The notes below the pieces were generated by a model. It was not told the origin of the DNA and ran no database searches. It worked only from the letters and a program-made list of their open reading frames with translations. This document shows, piece by piece, positions 30,261 to 41,972 of a DNA stretch of 64,000 bases; position 1 is the stretch's first letter, and each line of letters opens with the position of its first letter. The DNA comes from Leishmania infantum JPCM5 (lineage: Eukaryota > Euglenozoa > Kinetoplastea > Trypanosomatida > Trypanosomatidae), in NCBI RefSeq assembly GCF_000002875.2, contig NC_009411.2, forward strand, positions 620,001 to 684,000, in the 5' to 3' direction. The position numbers and the translations under genes are program-made.

Positions 30261-31298
30261 GACGTGTTAAACCGAAAAACGGCTAATAATTCTCTTTCGG
30301 CATCAGCACGGTCTCGCGCCGTGTGACTCAGGCCTCGTGTGCCTTTTTTTCACCGGTGCAGGGTGCCCATTCAGCGGTCGCTCAGGCGGGTCCACGGTTT
30401 CGCTTGTCGGGTCGACTTCTGCGCCCCGCCGCTCTCGATTTTGTAAACCACACTCCCCCCTCCCCCTCCCACCGCCACCACCGCTGTCTCGTCCTCAGGG
30501 AACTTTTACACGGCGTTTCTTCTCTCTTGTTCGGGAGAAGTGGGTGTAGGGAGGGTTTGCGATGCCGGCGCAGCGTGTGTGTGCGCGCGTGTGTGTCTGT
30601 TTCTCTTCAAGTCCCTCACTCTGTGCAGGACTTTGTGCGTGATTCGCCTCTGAAAAGAAGTTCGCGAGAGACGTCCTTCCATGATAACAGCCGTAAATGG
30701 AGGTAAAGCGCGTGCGGCCAAAGCACACAGCCGCGCAGCGGACTGACGCTCGCGGACACACGTCAGTCAAGTAGTGCGCGTACTCGCCAAACGAGGGTTT
30801 GCTCCGTCGCCTCGCGAACGCCACGCCGCCGCCCCTCGGGACTTGGTGATATCGCTGCACGAGCACTGTGCACGCTGAAGCGGTTCGAGAGAGGATCGTC
30901 GAAACGGCGATACGAGGCGAAAGCGGGAAACGATCGAGCCCGGCTGTTTTAGTACAGCTCTTGCTTGCATCTAGCGCGAAACGAGTCTCTGTTGTCCGCT
31001 CTCGTCTTTTAGTTGCCGGGGCAGACTGCAGTCCGGCCACTGTTTTGCCCATCCTCCTCGCAATGCTCACTCTCTCGTCTTCGCTTCTTTCGCTCCCTAC
31101 TGCTGTTGTGTCGGCGGCATGGGCTCACTCCAACCTCATCATCCCCCCTCCCTCCCGTGATGCGGGTTGCGTTGTTTTGCCTTTCCTTGCACTCATTATC
31201 TTTCGAAGCACAGGCGCGGGATTGCTTTAGTCACAGAACAGGCGGTCCTTTGCCAGTTTTTTTTTTGCGTGGCGCGCCCCCTTCGTCTCTCCCACACA
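30261..31298. other. Intergenic/UTR region
   Basis: About 1 kb, mixed composition, with pyrimidine tracts near 31070-31110 and a T run near 31255-31267. No gene supported. Confidence 0.55.
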
Positions 31299-31955
31299 AT
31301 GGCCGCGTCCGCTTGTTCTTCTGCAGTTCATCTGGACAACTTCCGGCTGCTTGCAGCTGGAAATGATACAGCCAGTGCGGCCCAGTCATCGGCGCCTCTG
31401 ACTGCGCCGCTTTCCTTCTCTCTTACCTTCCATTTCCAGCGTTATGATGGGGCCGACTTTGAGTCTTTCATCACCTCGTTGGGCGTCTCCGTCGACTTTG
31501 TGGCGGATGTGGCGTCGGAGAAAACGACGCTGATCTTGCTACCGCTCACCCCTGTTAGTGGCTCGTGGGCACGACCGGACTCCACCACGGCAAACGGCGC
31601 CTTTTTGATGGCGGCCAACGCGTCGGACTCAGCGACGTCCTCCTCTGATCATGAAGCAGGCGCTCCACTAGATGGCGCTGCTGGAGCCGTGCCAGGTGTG
31701 ATGTATCAGCTGAGGGTGCACTTGAGCGATTTTCGCGCCTTGGAAGAGGTGCCGTTGAAGCATCTACTGCAGGTCAGTATGATGCGTGTCCGGCTGGCAC
31801 ATCTCGGCACCGGTGATGGCGTCGCGAACAGCGACTTGAGTGACCCACGCACAGAGGAATGCTCGGTGGCGGCGTGGAATGTGATTTGGCGGGTGCGGCG
31901 CAACCCACAAAACGAGCAAGAGCTGATACGCACGGTGCTGGACCCGCTCGCGTAG
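31299..31955 (+). CDS. Conserved-type unknown protein, 218 residues
   Basis: The protein is Ala/Ser-rich at the start and in the middle, with better-ordered blocks: LSFSLTFHFQRYDGADFESF, VDFVADVASEKTTLILLPL, YQLRVHLSDFRALEEVPL and CSVAAWNVIWRVRRN. The alternating hydrophobic pattern suggests beta structure. There is no signal peptide, membrane helix or motif I can name. The start at 31299 follows a pyrimidine tract and T run. Coding composition and a lack of plausible alternatives make it likely real; no function is proposed. Confidence 0.65.
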   Translation: MAASACSSAVHLDNFRLLAAGNDTASAAQSSAPLTAPLSFSLTFHFQRYDGADFESFITSLGVSVDFVADVASEKTTLILLPLTPVSGSWARPDSTTANGAFLMAANASDSATSSSDHEAGAPLDGAAGAVPGVMYQLRVHLSDFRALEEVPLKHLLQVSMMRVRLAHLGTGDGVANSDLSDPRTEECSVAAWNVIWRVRRNPQNEQELIRTVLDPLA

Positions 31956-32613
31956 CGGGGGCAAACCACGGAAGCCACTCTCCACCGCGTGGGTGATAAT
32001 TTTCAGGGGTGTTCGCAGGTGCGGTGATGACTGTGAACGGTTAGGAATGGCGATGAAGAGTGTAGGCCCACCACAACCACCACGGTTTTGCAAACATACA
32101 CACACGCACACCAAGAAAGGAAAACAGAAAGAGCAGCCGTCAGCGTTCGTCAGAGGCAAGCATGCGCGTCAGGTGATTGGCGGTTTCCCTTCCTCTTCCA
32201 CCACCGTGTCCATCGTACACAAAGTGCCACACCCGATGGTACGCCGGCGCACGTCTTTCGAATACTTTCAAGCCAGGCCATCTTCTGCTTTAGCATGAAC
32301 ACCAGCTCCCACTGACGTTCCCTCCGCTTGTTCTGTCACGGCCCTTCGCTTCTTTTTTTTTTCACGCGTGTCCTCTTCCGCAATGGATGCGACGCCCTCC
32401 TCGTGTGGTGATGATAACACTTGCTGCACTTGGCTCATTCCAACCCTGTCCGCACCCTTCCCTCCTCCTCCCACCTTCATTGTGCACAAGGTCACTAAGA
32501 AGAGCACTTGAATCTTGTCGAGCGAAATCGCTCTTTTTCTCTCGATCACGTTTCGCTGAGATCCGCTCCTTCCCCTCACCCCCTTATACGCCCACCACAT
32601 CCGCAGCAACACC
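31956..32613. other. Intergenic/UTR region
   Basis: About 650 bases of spacer with a short CA run near 32096 and a T run near 32353. No gene seen. Confidence 0.55.
32560..32606 (+). promoter_or_regulatory. Predicted spliced-leader acceptor
   Basis: Pyrimidine-rich stretch ending ACCACATCCGCAG, with AG at 32605-32606, only 7 bases before the ATG at 32614. Confidence 0.4.
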
Positions 32614-32802
32614 ATGTTCCTCGGTGGTTTCGTGCCGCGCCGCTTCGCGCAGTTCAACCGCGATCCGTGGTGGATGTTTTTCATCTTCGCGATCGGAGCC
32701 TGGGCTGGCGAGTACCCGGCTATGCAGATCAAGTACAACGCCCGCGACTTGGTGCTAGACCCCCACCGCTACGTGTGGTCACACCTGGACGATCACCACT
32801 AA
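32614..32802 (+). CDS. Tiny single-helix membrane protein, probably mitochondrial
   Basis: A 62-residue ORF with a basic N terminus (MFLGGFVPRRFAQFNRD), one aromatic-rich membrane helix (PWWMFFIFAIGAWAGEY, about 18-34) and a polar C tail (YVWSHLDDHH). This layout resembles small accessory subunits of respiratory complexes such as NDUFA1/NDUFA3-type proteins, but similarity is only in architecture. It lies 2.4 kb downstream of a similar-sized one-helix protein; the two show no sequence resemblance. Codon composition and very short 5' distance to a splice-acceptor pattern support it as real. Confidence 0.65.
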   Translation: MFLGGFVPRRFAQFNRDPWWMFFIFAIGAWAGEYPAMQIKYNARDLVLDPHRYVWSHLDDHH

Positions 32803-34135
32803 CGCAGACAAGCAGTTCCTGACCACTCGCACGCTTTCCCTCTTTCAGCCCTATAGCACGTTTCTCTCTCCGTTATGGCAACTGCCATGGTCATGACCTG
32901 GACTGCATGAAAAGGGGCGCGGAGGAGTCGAAGATGATGGCGACGTGGTGGGACACCAAGAGAGACATGACAGACACCCACATATGCGTACTCTGGCGTG
33001 ACGATATTGTTCAGACCCCCAACCCACCCACACAAACACACGCACATACGTACCCTCAAGCGGGTTCTCATGATAGCAGTAGTTAGTAGTCCCTCTTCTT
33101 ACCTCCTCCCCCCACCCCTCCCATTTTCTCTCGTAAAGTAAACGGACAACAACGAAAATGGAATAAAAAGTGCCGGAAAGGGCCTTCGAGGGCAAATACA
33201 TTGCAGTGACACACTGGCACCACCGTGCGCAGACAAGGGCGGGGGCGCACACGGCGGGCTACGAAAGGCACGCGCAAGCCTCGCTGCAGCGCCCTAGTCG
33301 TGTGCGTGTGTGTGTATGTGTGCCTTCGCGGGAGATCGACGTGGCCTCGCGTCTTCCACACTCTGCTTGCGCTGACTCGGCCTCCCAACCGCCACCTCGT
33401 GCTTCACCTTTTTCGTTCATGAGTCTTGGCTGATGAGCACAGAGAACGGAATGGGCGAAGGCGCTGGGAGTGGCAAAGCAGTGTGAGGAGTTGCCAGCGG
33501 CTCTGCTTGTGGCCTTTTTTTTGCCGTAAGGCGGCCCTCGACGTTATCTGAAGTGAACGCTGTGGAAGGGGAAAGGTGGCAAGAGGACCTTTTCCGCCCC
33601 CGCCCGGCCTGCACACCAGTTTCTGTTCGCAACTCTCTCCCCACTGTACGATTCTGCGTCCAGTGCCACGCGGGTCGCTTGCTCGATCTTACCCTCGGAT
33701 CTCCCTCCCACCCCACTCGCTTCCTCTGCCGCTCTGGCATTTTTCTTCCCTTTGCTGCTGTGGTTGTTTGCGCGCCCCCTCCCTCTTTCTCGTGTTGCGG
33801 CATACACCCCACGCCCTTTTCTCGTGTGGTTCTCCCTCGCCTGCCACCCGCTTCCCAACACCCTTCATTCACAACCGCCGCCACCACCACGACGACAAAC
33901 CACATTACCCTCGCGCACGTACACACACTCGTACGTGGCACACAAAACAACAACAACCCCTTTGATGCGTCACGGCACCCTCTCCCGCGCACACAATTTC
34001 ATAGATTTCTCTCTCTGCCATTTCGTTACCTACTCTCTTTCTCTCCACCACCACTGCTACCTACTGCACTCCTCCTCCTCGCTTTTCCTATACCCCTTCC
34101 ATCCCCCCACAATACCCATTCCACCGTATTCACAA
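32803..34135. other. Intergenic/UTR region
   Basis: About 1.3 kb. The second half (33590-34130) is strongly C/T-rich and forms the 5' region of the H1-like gene. No gene seen. Confidence 0.55.
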
Positions 34136-34309
34136 ATGGCCGCTTCTCCGCATGCTGCTATGAAGAAGGCGGCGAAGAAGGCCGGCTCGAAGAAGGCGAT
34201 GCCCAAGGCCTCTGCGCCGAAGAAGTCTAAGAAAGCTGCACCGAAGAAGAAGTCTAAGAGCTCCAGCTCGACGAAGAGCGGCACGAAGAGGGCTGCTGCG
34301 AAGAAGTAG
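34136..34309 (+). CDS. Histone H1-like basic protein
   Basis: A 57-residue protein made almost only of Lys, Ala, Ser and Pro, with repeated KKA and APKK units and no globular domain. Trypanosomatid H1 proteins lack the winged-helix core and correspond to the Lys/Ala/Pro tail of other H1s, so this fits a very short H1 that would bind linker DNA in the nucleus. A kinetoplast DNA-associated basic protein is an alternative. Start is fixed by the ATG right after CACAA and by the matching start context of the dead copy at 36823. Flanking UTRs are long and pyrimidine-rich. Confidence 0.7.
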   Translation: MAASPHAAMKKAAKKAGSKKAMPKASAPKKSKKAAPKKKSKSSSSTKSGTKRAAAKK

Positions 34310-36822
34310 AATGCAAATGCTGAGGCCGACACACATCGCTGTTAGAAATCGTTCCAGCGTTTTTTTTTTGTGGTTGGCTGCGGTCGCCTCTCCTCCAACC
34401 CCGTGTCGCTCACGCGTATGGGCAAGATAGGCAATGGCTTCTGCGCACACAATCATCATACGCATACGCTTGGAACGCTGACGTGTTTCATTCCGCCTTC
34501 TGTGTTGGTGCACTCCCCTCCTGCATCTTCTCGCTCCATTTTTTTGTTGTTTGTTTTCTTCGTTTTTCTCCCCGTCAAATTCATAGAGATTTGTTTATCT
34601 GCCCTCCATCTCTCCTCCCTTCTCCATCTCCATGATTTTATGTCATGTCGTTTTCTTTGATTGGTTTCCTCGTCCTTCGCTTACGGTGTACGTTTTTTGC
34701 CTGACCAGAAGTCATTTGTGTACCACTTCTCTGTTCTTGTACATGGGGCATGTTTCTCTCTCTCTCCTGTTTTCGTTTTTCTTTTCCTTCTCACCCACCT
34801 ATCCCCCTCCCTTACCTTGTCTCGGTTAAGGAAGGCTTGTGCGTGTGTGTGTTTAGATTGCGGCTCATGTTGCTCCATCGCGCGCTTTTCTTCTCCAGGT
34901 TTCGTTGCCTACCTGCTCTCAGCGTGTATATGTACGTCTAGGCTTATGTATGCATGTGTGCGTGTGTGTCTTTCCCCTTCCTCCCCCCAACACACACAGA
35001 CACCCACATACATACATGCTTGGACAAGTGTTGAGGCACAAGCAGACGAGGCAGAGAGGCGGGAAAGGGAAGAAGGAAAAGCAAACAGGATGAGAACAAA
35101 AAAAAAAGATATATAAAAAAAGAAAGGAGACAGAGGAGGATAGCGACTAGAGACCCATATCGAGCACAAACACCACATTTTCGAACTTGCCAGTGTCGTT
35201 CCTCTCCCCTCGCGTCTACCTTCCGCACACACGCCCTCTCCTCCTCTTCCTCCTCCCCCCTTCCACTGCCCTGTCTTCTCCATCCTTTCAATCTTGCGTG
35301 GGCCTTGCTCTTTCCTTTTTGTTCTCTTTTTGCTTTCTTTTCCCCGAGTGCCCTCCTCCTCCCCCCTCGCTTCCCTCATGTGGTTGGCTCCTCTCCGCCT
35401 TGCCTTTCAGAATAGAAGTCTCCCTGGTTGTGCTCGCGTGTCGTGAGCGGACGCAGGTAGGAAAAGAGAGGAAAAAAAACATGCGTTGGAGAGAGGTGCG
35501 AGATGCAGAAGAAAGAGCACGAAGCGGCGCGAGGAAGGGAGAGAACGAAGATGACGACAGGCATACGGGCAGAGTGTGTACTTGTAGGACTGCCGTTTTT
35601 CTTTTTGTATTATGTTCCCCATTTATATTTTCTCCATCATCTCTTGTGAGAATGCCCACGAATTGTTCTCTTGTATCCTTGCGATCGTCTTTGGCGACTC
35701 TTGTCCTACGCCTCGTCATCGGTCCTTCTCCCTAGTGCAACGTGAGCCCGCGTAAATGGCTGAATAGCTGCATTCCATGTGTGTGTGTGTGTCCCTCCGT
35801 AGGATTGCAGCTCGGGCCGTTGCCTCGCTCCGGCTGTGAAGACGCTAGCGAAGACAAGCGAAAGACAAACGTGCGAAAACTGCGAAACCAGAAATGATCA
35901 TGGGAAAGAAAAAAGGAACAAAAAAAAAAGATGCGGCACAGAGGCTTGTGCACCTCTGCGTGTGTGTGCGAGTACGCGTTCTCATCCATCGACGTGCGCA
36001 CGTGCACATCTGGTGCCCAAGACGGCTCTTGTCCATAAGTAGCAGCGTCCGTCGTGTGTCACAAAGGCAGTCTTGTGCGCCTTCTGCATCTTGAAGAGGG
36101 CGCGGTCCCTTAATAGGGGGATGCACAAGGACGTCAGGAGAGTTGATATCGCTTGTAGCCTTGCGCGCCCCTCTTCTGGCGTAAGGGGCTTTGTGCGCGT
36201 TCCTGCTTGCGCTTACACGCCTTCACTCACACGAGGCTGTGCGCTCGAGCGTCATGTAGCAACGGCGTGCGACGCTCTCCCACACATGCACACTCGGCAA
36301 GTGTCGCATGCATGTGCGTGTGGGGGGGGGTTTCGGCAGCCTCATGCTGTACACGTCATCATCGCCCCCGCTCCGCATGGCCGACCTCTCTTAGCTTTCA
36401 TCTTTCTCTTCCTTCTCGACGTGCCTGCTGGACGTCGTTGTCTCTCCCTTACTCGGCATCCTATCCTTTTGTGCGGATGCGCTTTCTCGTTTTTCGCGGT
36501 GTCCCTTTTCGCTTGCTCCCCCCTAAGCGTCTGCCTTCTTTCACCTGCTCTACGGAAAACGGTCATTGACCTCCACCCACCCCTCTCCTCATCCTTCTTC
36601 TCCCACACATACATACGTGGACGTTCACACGCACAAGGGCACAGCCACCACATCGCTACTTTCTTCAGAGTCTTTGCTCCCTCGTTCAGCCATGTCTCCA
36701 CCACTCCTCCGCTGCGCCGCCCCGCCCCTCCCCCCCACTATCACCTTTCCGTAAGAATCGGTCTTTTCTCTACCCCCGCCCCCTCCCATCCCCAGCAGGT
36801 ACTCCTTCCACTGCATCCACAA
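34310..36822. other. Intergenic region between the H1-like gene and its dead relative
   Basis: About 2.5 kb of T/C-rich spacer, with A-rich runs near 35098-35130 and short TG runs. No gene supported. Confidence 0.55.
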
Positions 36823-36912
36823 ATGGCCGCTGCTCCGTAAGCTGCCGTGATGAACGCTTCCGCGCAGAAGGCTGGCGTCCCCACCCCCGCCCCCACGGCG
36901 CCTGCAACGTAG
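36823..36912 (+). pseudogene. Degenerate tandem relative of the H1-like gene
   Basis: The start context (CACAAATGGCCGCT) and first codons match the gene at 34136, but codon 6 is TAA where the gene has CAT. Beyond it the frame continues for 24 more codons (AAVMNASAQKAG, then a Pro/Ala/Thr run) to TAG at 36910-36912. Most lysines are gone and the second half has drifted. Preceding pyrimidine-rich sequence also resembles that of the gene. Confidence 0.65.
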
Positions 36913-39900
36913 AGGATGTCGAGGTGGGTGTCTTGCTACACGATTTTTTTCGACTTTTGAAGCGAACCAATGAGAAAACACAAGATGTCTGTGGGGCCGG
37001 GGGTCTCAGCACACACCAGGGTAGAGATGTTGCAAAAGGTAAAAAAGGAGAGGGACGTGCACGAAGAAGTGAAAGGCGTGTGCTGTACTATGCCGGCCTG
37101 CTTACGAGTTCGACATGAGCGTGGGGTACAACTGCGCCATTCAGAAACGAGGCGGTTTCGCCCTTCTGCTTTGTGTTGCTTAGCTTCAGGCTTGCCACAG
37201 AGGTGGTCACGCGAGTGTGCGGAAAGGATTGGGCTCCCTCTTCTGTGTTGTGTCTTCTTCGCCGTCTCATGTCTCTTCTGCGTTGTCGACGTGAGGCTGT
37301 TGGTGACTGTGTATTATCCGCGCCCCCGTACCTCCCTCCCTCCACCTCGTTTTACCTCCCCTTCTGTTTCTTTTATCGACGGCCATGTTATTTTTTTTTT
37401 CCTATCAGTTTTTTTTTGTTCTGTCTGCGTGTGTGCGTCTGCGTTTGTCCTGATGCACAGCCCTGTTGTACCTCACTGAAGCTCTCGCACCCTCTTGCTC
37501 TTTCGCTCTCACTCTCGCTCTCTCTCCCTGCCCACGCCTGCAGGTCTTTCTCCTTCTTCTCATGCCCTCTGCTTCTCTCAGCTTTCATCTATACATATGC
37601 ATAACTATATTGGGGCGAATGTCTCTACTCTGTGAGCAAGACAAAGAAAGGGAAGTGGGGTGGGCAAAGGAAGCACATGTGGCCACGTAAGAAGAACAGA
37701 GGAGTGACGCGCGCTGTGGTTCCCGTGTCTAGTTGACCCCTTTCGGCGTCGCGGTCCCTCTTGCTTCTCTGAATGTGCGCTTGCTCCGCTTGCACCAGAC
37801 CCGCATCGCTTCCCTCCCTAGCTCTTTCCCTTACATGGGCCAAGGTGCAGCCCTGCGCAAAGTCGAAGGCGGAAGGAAAACCAAAGGAATGGTAGCATGT
37901 GAGCGCTCAATCCCAAGAATGACTCTTGCGTTCACGGTGAAGATACTCGCCAGCAGGAGCGTGCGGGGTGGGGGTGGCGGGCCTCATAGCGTAGCCGAAT
38001 AGTGCACAGCGAGGATGCGCGCTCTCAACGTTGGCCGGTATAGGTGGGCCCCTTGCTTGAAGACTCTCTTCTGCACGGTGATGAATTGTGTGTTCACTGT
38101 TTTCTGAAGTGCGACCTGCTTTCTTGCCCCTGCCTCCTCCCTCATACGTGGCAATCCTGGAAGGGCACTATCCGACACACACTCACCCATGCGCACGCTC
38201 GAGGGGCTGCCACAAATGCAGCGGGTCTTTTTGGTCCTCTTTCGCCAGCTCCTCGTCATCCCCCAGCCTTCTCTCTCTGTGTCTCTCTCTTGCCCAGCCA
38301 CACTCCTTCACGTGCACCATTTCACTCGCTCACGACAGAAGCTTCCACGGCGAGATAACTCCACCCATCCATTCTTCCCCACCCGCCCCCCCCCTCCACC
38401 CTCACGCGATCACATCAACTAGCCAAGAGCAGCGAAAACGTTCTGTAAGAAGCGCGAAGAGACCCCTTCCTAACCTCACCCGCGAAAAAAGGAAATCCGC
38501 CGGTTTAGCAGCTCGATACGTCGCCATCTGCACTTGCAGATACGCGCTGACGTGCACTGACACGTCTGTAGCCACGAAGAAAGGTGGAGAAGAGAACAAA
38601 ACCACAATAGAATCAGGAAGGGCGCGAGCAAGAGAGAGAGAGCAGCCGGCCCCCATCTTTGTGCATCACCCGCACCGGCTCTCTTCCTCACGATTAGTCC
38701 ATCACTTGCAGAACCTTTCGGGGTGTCCCACAGCAGTACCTCTGCTCCCCTCTTCATCTCTGATCGTCTTCCCTCGTAATCACGCCACGCCCCTCCCCCC
38801 ACCCACTCACACACACCCCTCGTCGCGCCTCATACCCAAGCCGCCCTTTTCTTCTCTTATCACGAAAAAGAAAATCGGACAGGAAAGGATTACGCAAGGC
38901 TCTTTTTCTTCACCAGTAACGAGTTGAACGAACACATAACGAGGAGCAAAGCAGACAAGAGAAAGAAAACAGGGAACGTTTTGATTCTGCGTTCTTCGAA
39001 GTGCAGCGCCGTGCAGCTCAGCAACTCTTGCGCTCACTTAAACACGTCCCGTGCCACATATCCTCCTGTGGTTCGCAGTTGTCGTCCTCACCGCCAATCG
39101 TGCCAGTTTCTTTTTTTTTTTTGTATGTGAGTGTGCAACAGTTTGGCCCACTCACAGAGACTCGCGCGTACGGACGCACCCATCAACACAGATACACGTG
39201 CACTTGTACAAGCGCCGATCATCATCGCAACGTACTCCCTTCTCCCCCCCCCTAGCGCTAGGGTGCTGTTGCCGCACTGTATACGACCGGCTCTGGTGAC
39301 GTTCTTTTTCCTTTCTCCTCCGCGGCCTCCGCTCCTCTGCTCTCTCCATCTCTCCCCCTCCCCCCTCTCCCTCCCCGTGTGTGTGTGTTCTTTGCGTTTA
39401 CCTTCGTTTTTATTTATTTGTGTGTGTGTGTGTGTTGACGAGCCTGGCGGAGGCGATTGCTTCCTCGGCTCTTTTTTTCTCCCTGGCGCGTTGAGTGTTC
39501 TGTGCTTTGGTGCGGCAGTGGCCAACAACGAGCAACGAGCAAGAAAACAAAGAAAAGGAAAACGAAAAGAGGGACGAACAAGAGGTGAGCACACCGTCGC
39601 AGTAGCTGTCCTCAGCCCACCCACCCCGACGACCCCGGGCAGGCACACAAACACGCAGACGCGAACAAACATAAACGCAGCCACCTTGCTCATCTACTCG
39701 CGAGCTGTGTCACGCTCCCTCACACACACTTTCTGTTTCGTTTTTTCTCCTGCGTCTGCATATTCTTCGGTAATTTCCCCTCTTCTTCCTCCTTCCTTTC
39801 TGCGTTTTGTTGTTTTTTTTTTGCTCTTTATTTCTTTGGATTTTCACTCTTGTTTTCGCACCTTATCCACGCAAGCAGAGGTGGTGGTGACGGTGGCGTT

Positions 39901-40111
39901 CGAAGTGCGCGCTTGCGTGCGTGCGTGCGTGTGTGTGTGTGTCTGTGTGTGTGCGTGTGTCGGTGACAGCAGAAGTCGCGTCTTTTGGCGTCTCTTTCCC
40001 ACTCTTACTTCCTCACCCTCCTGCCTCCGCTGTCTTTGTCGTCTGTCGTCTTTTGTTTTTTTTTTGCCAGAATCACCTCCGCCCTCCTCTCCACTTTGCC
40101 TCTCTGTCTGT

Positions 40112-40143
<32 letters not shown>

Positions 40144-40669
40144 GTGTGTGTGTGTGTGTGCTTGCGTCTTGGTTTTAGGCCGTTCTGTCTTCCTAGTCTT
40201 CTACTTGTGCATCCCCTTCTCACCATCACTCTCCGCAAACAGTCAACCCGTTCAGGTCTTTTGTGTTTCCCCTTGTACGTTGGCGTGCCTCTTTTCTCCT
40301 CATCTCCCTCTCGCCGACGAACACACCCAAGCATACGCGGTGCCCTCTCTCGAGGTTCAAGGTGGTGCCTCTCCCTCTTCACGCTTGTTGTTTCTATCTC
40401 TCTTTTTCTTTCTCCGTTGCCTCTGCGTGAGCTTGTTCACGCGTGTGAGAGCCTGTTTCCTCATCATTCTTGTCCGTCTGCGTGTGCTGGTGTATCTCTC
40501 TCCTAGGCCTCAGCTGCAGCTGCTTTGCAAGGTTTTGTTTATTATTTTACGTTTTCGCTGTTGTGGTTGTTGCATTACTCGGGTTGAAAGAATCAGTCGT
40601 CTTAGATCATCGCCTTCGCAGGATATCCCCTTACGCGCCCCTCCCCTCCTCTTCTTTTCGCGCTACGGC
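36913..40669. other. 3.8-kb region without a recognised gene
   Basis: Spacer plus the very long presumed 5' region of eIF4E-1. From 39131 the eIF4E frame stays open upstream, but the translation is low-complexity (Ser/Leu/Cys/Val-rich from CT and TG repeats) and is not believed. Simple repeats are listed separately. Confidence 0.55.
39913..40160. repeat. GT-rich and CCTG simple repeats upstream of eIF4E-1
   Basis: A GCGT/GT array (39913-39960) and a CTGT/CCTG/TG array (40105-40160) with about seven CCTG units, 500-750 bases upstream of the eIF4E start. Confidence 0.85.
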
Positions 40670-41311
40670 ATGTCAGCCCCATCTTCAGTTCCTCCCCACA
40701 AAATGGCGAATTTGCACAAGCTGCAGCGTGCCTGGACACTCTGGTACGATAGCCCGTCTACGTACAACACTGAAAACTGGGAGATGTCGTTGGTGCCCAT
40801 CATGACCGTGCACTCCGTGGAGGAGTTCTTCGTCATGCTCAGGTACATGAAGCCTCTGCATGCCTTGCGCACCTCCTCGCAGTACCACTTCTTCCAGGAA
40901 GGCGTTAAGCCGATGTGGGAGGACCCGGCGAACAAGAAGGGCGGCAAGCTCTGGGTAAACCTTGATATCACCAGCGCCAATGGTCGGAGCAGCAACAACA
41001 CCAGCGGCACCGCGGCAGCCGACGGCAGCGCGGCGGAGGCCAAGACGGACCTCGACAAGGCGTGGGAGAATGTTCTGATGGCCACCGTGGGCGAGTATCT
41101 CGACTGTGTAGAAAAGAAGGACACATCAGCGGAGCCGTTCGTGACGGGCATTGTCATGTCAAAGCGAAAGTACCACAACCGCCTCGCCGTGTGGGTGAGC
41201 GATGCGTCCGCAACGGGCAAGATCGAGGCGCTAAAGAAGGCGCTAACAAAGGAGGCGAGCCTGGCGCCGATCGCATCCATTGTCTTCACAAAACACGGCG
41301 AGGCGTCTTAG
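40670..41311 (+). CDS. EIF4E1: Cap-binding translation initiation factor eIF4E-1 (Leishmania type)
   Basis: A 213-residue protein with the eIF4E fold. W37 (YNTENWEMSL) and W83-E84 in VKPMWEDPANKKGG align with the two tryptophans and the glutamate that clamp the m7G cap; W95 follows in KLWVNLD. The position matching the dorsal tryptophan used for eIF4G binding is phenylalanine (VEEFF, F54). A Ser/Asn/Ala-rich insertion (about 100-130) enlarges one loop, and HNRLAVWVS carries the third cap-side tryptophan region. Kinetoplastids have several eIF4E paralogues; this one matches LeishIF4E-1 as I remember it, the isoform that binds 4E-IP1. A second start at 40703 (MANLHK) is possible. Confidence 0.88.
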   Translation: MSAPSSVPPHKMANLHKLQRAWTLWYDSPSTYNTENWEMSLVPIMTVHSVEEFFVMLRYMKPLHALRTSSQYHFFQEGVKPMWEDPANKKGGKLWVNLDITSANGRSSNNTSGTAAADGSAAEAKTDLDKAWENVLMATVGEYLDCVEKKDTSAEPFVTGIVMSKRKYHNRLAVWVSDASATGKIEALKKALTKEASLAPIASIVFTKHGEAS

Positions 41312-41420
41312 CAGTGGGCGCCTGTACGGATCATCTTGCTGTGGTTGATGTTTGCTTGCCTACACGTTGTGGTGTTTTTCTTTTATTATTCATTTTAAGA
41401 AAGATTTATATCTGTGTGCG

Positions 41421-41497
41421 TATACATATATATATATGCACACACACACACACACAGATATACATGTGTGTGCGTGTGTGTGTACGTCTGTGTGTGC
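41421..41497. repeat. TA run followed by facing CA and TG runs
   Basis: A TATA-type run, then a CA array (about 41439-41456) and, after a short loop, a TG array (about 41465-41483) that can pair with it. In RNA this forms a long imperfect hairpin about 110-170 bases after the eIF4E-1 stop. Confidence 0.7.
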
Positions 41498-41972
41498 CAT
41501 TGTTGTTCTTTTGTAATTTGTCCTTTGGCGCTTCACCCACTCTGTGGCCTGTTGTCGGGCATGCTGTCGTTGTACGCGTTGATGCCAGGGACCTCCTCTC
41601 GTTTTGTTTTGTTATCGTGCATGCGCCAATGCACTCACATGAAGCAGTGCGAGGAAGCCTCTCTTTGTGTGGATATGGGCTTTGTGGCGTACTAGAAAGG
41701 CAGGGATGCAGACGGGCAGCGTCTCGCCAGCCGTGCGGGAGGCGACCACATGTGCGCTACTGTATGTAAGATCTCCTCGCAGCCCCGTCCCTCCTCCATT
41801 CACCTCTGTCTCCCACCTCGGCTTTATCTTCTCCTGCCGCCACCGATAATGTGCGTTTGTGTGTGTGTGTGTGGATGTGCTTCTCCCCAGTCGAGGATCC
41901 CTTCTTTGCTTTCGTTTTGCCCTTTTTTCCGGTTCGCTTTCGCACTCTCGACATGGCCCGCGTCCTACCGCC

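Noticed and set aside
39131..40669. Open frame continuous with eIF4E-1 that would add over 500 residues upstream
   Set aside because: The translation is low complexity from CT and TG repeats, has no domain, and the known protein starts at the ATG at 40670. Treated as 5' UTR or spacer.
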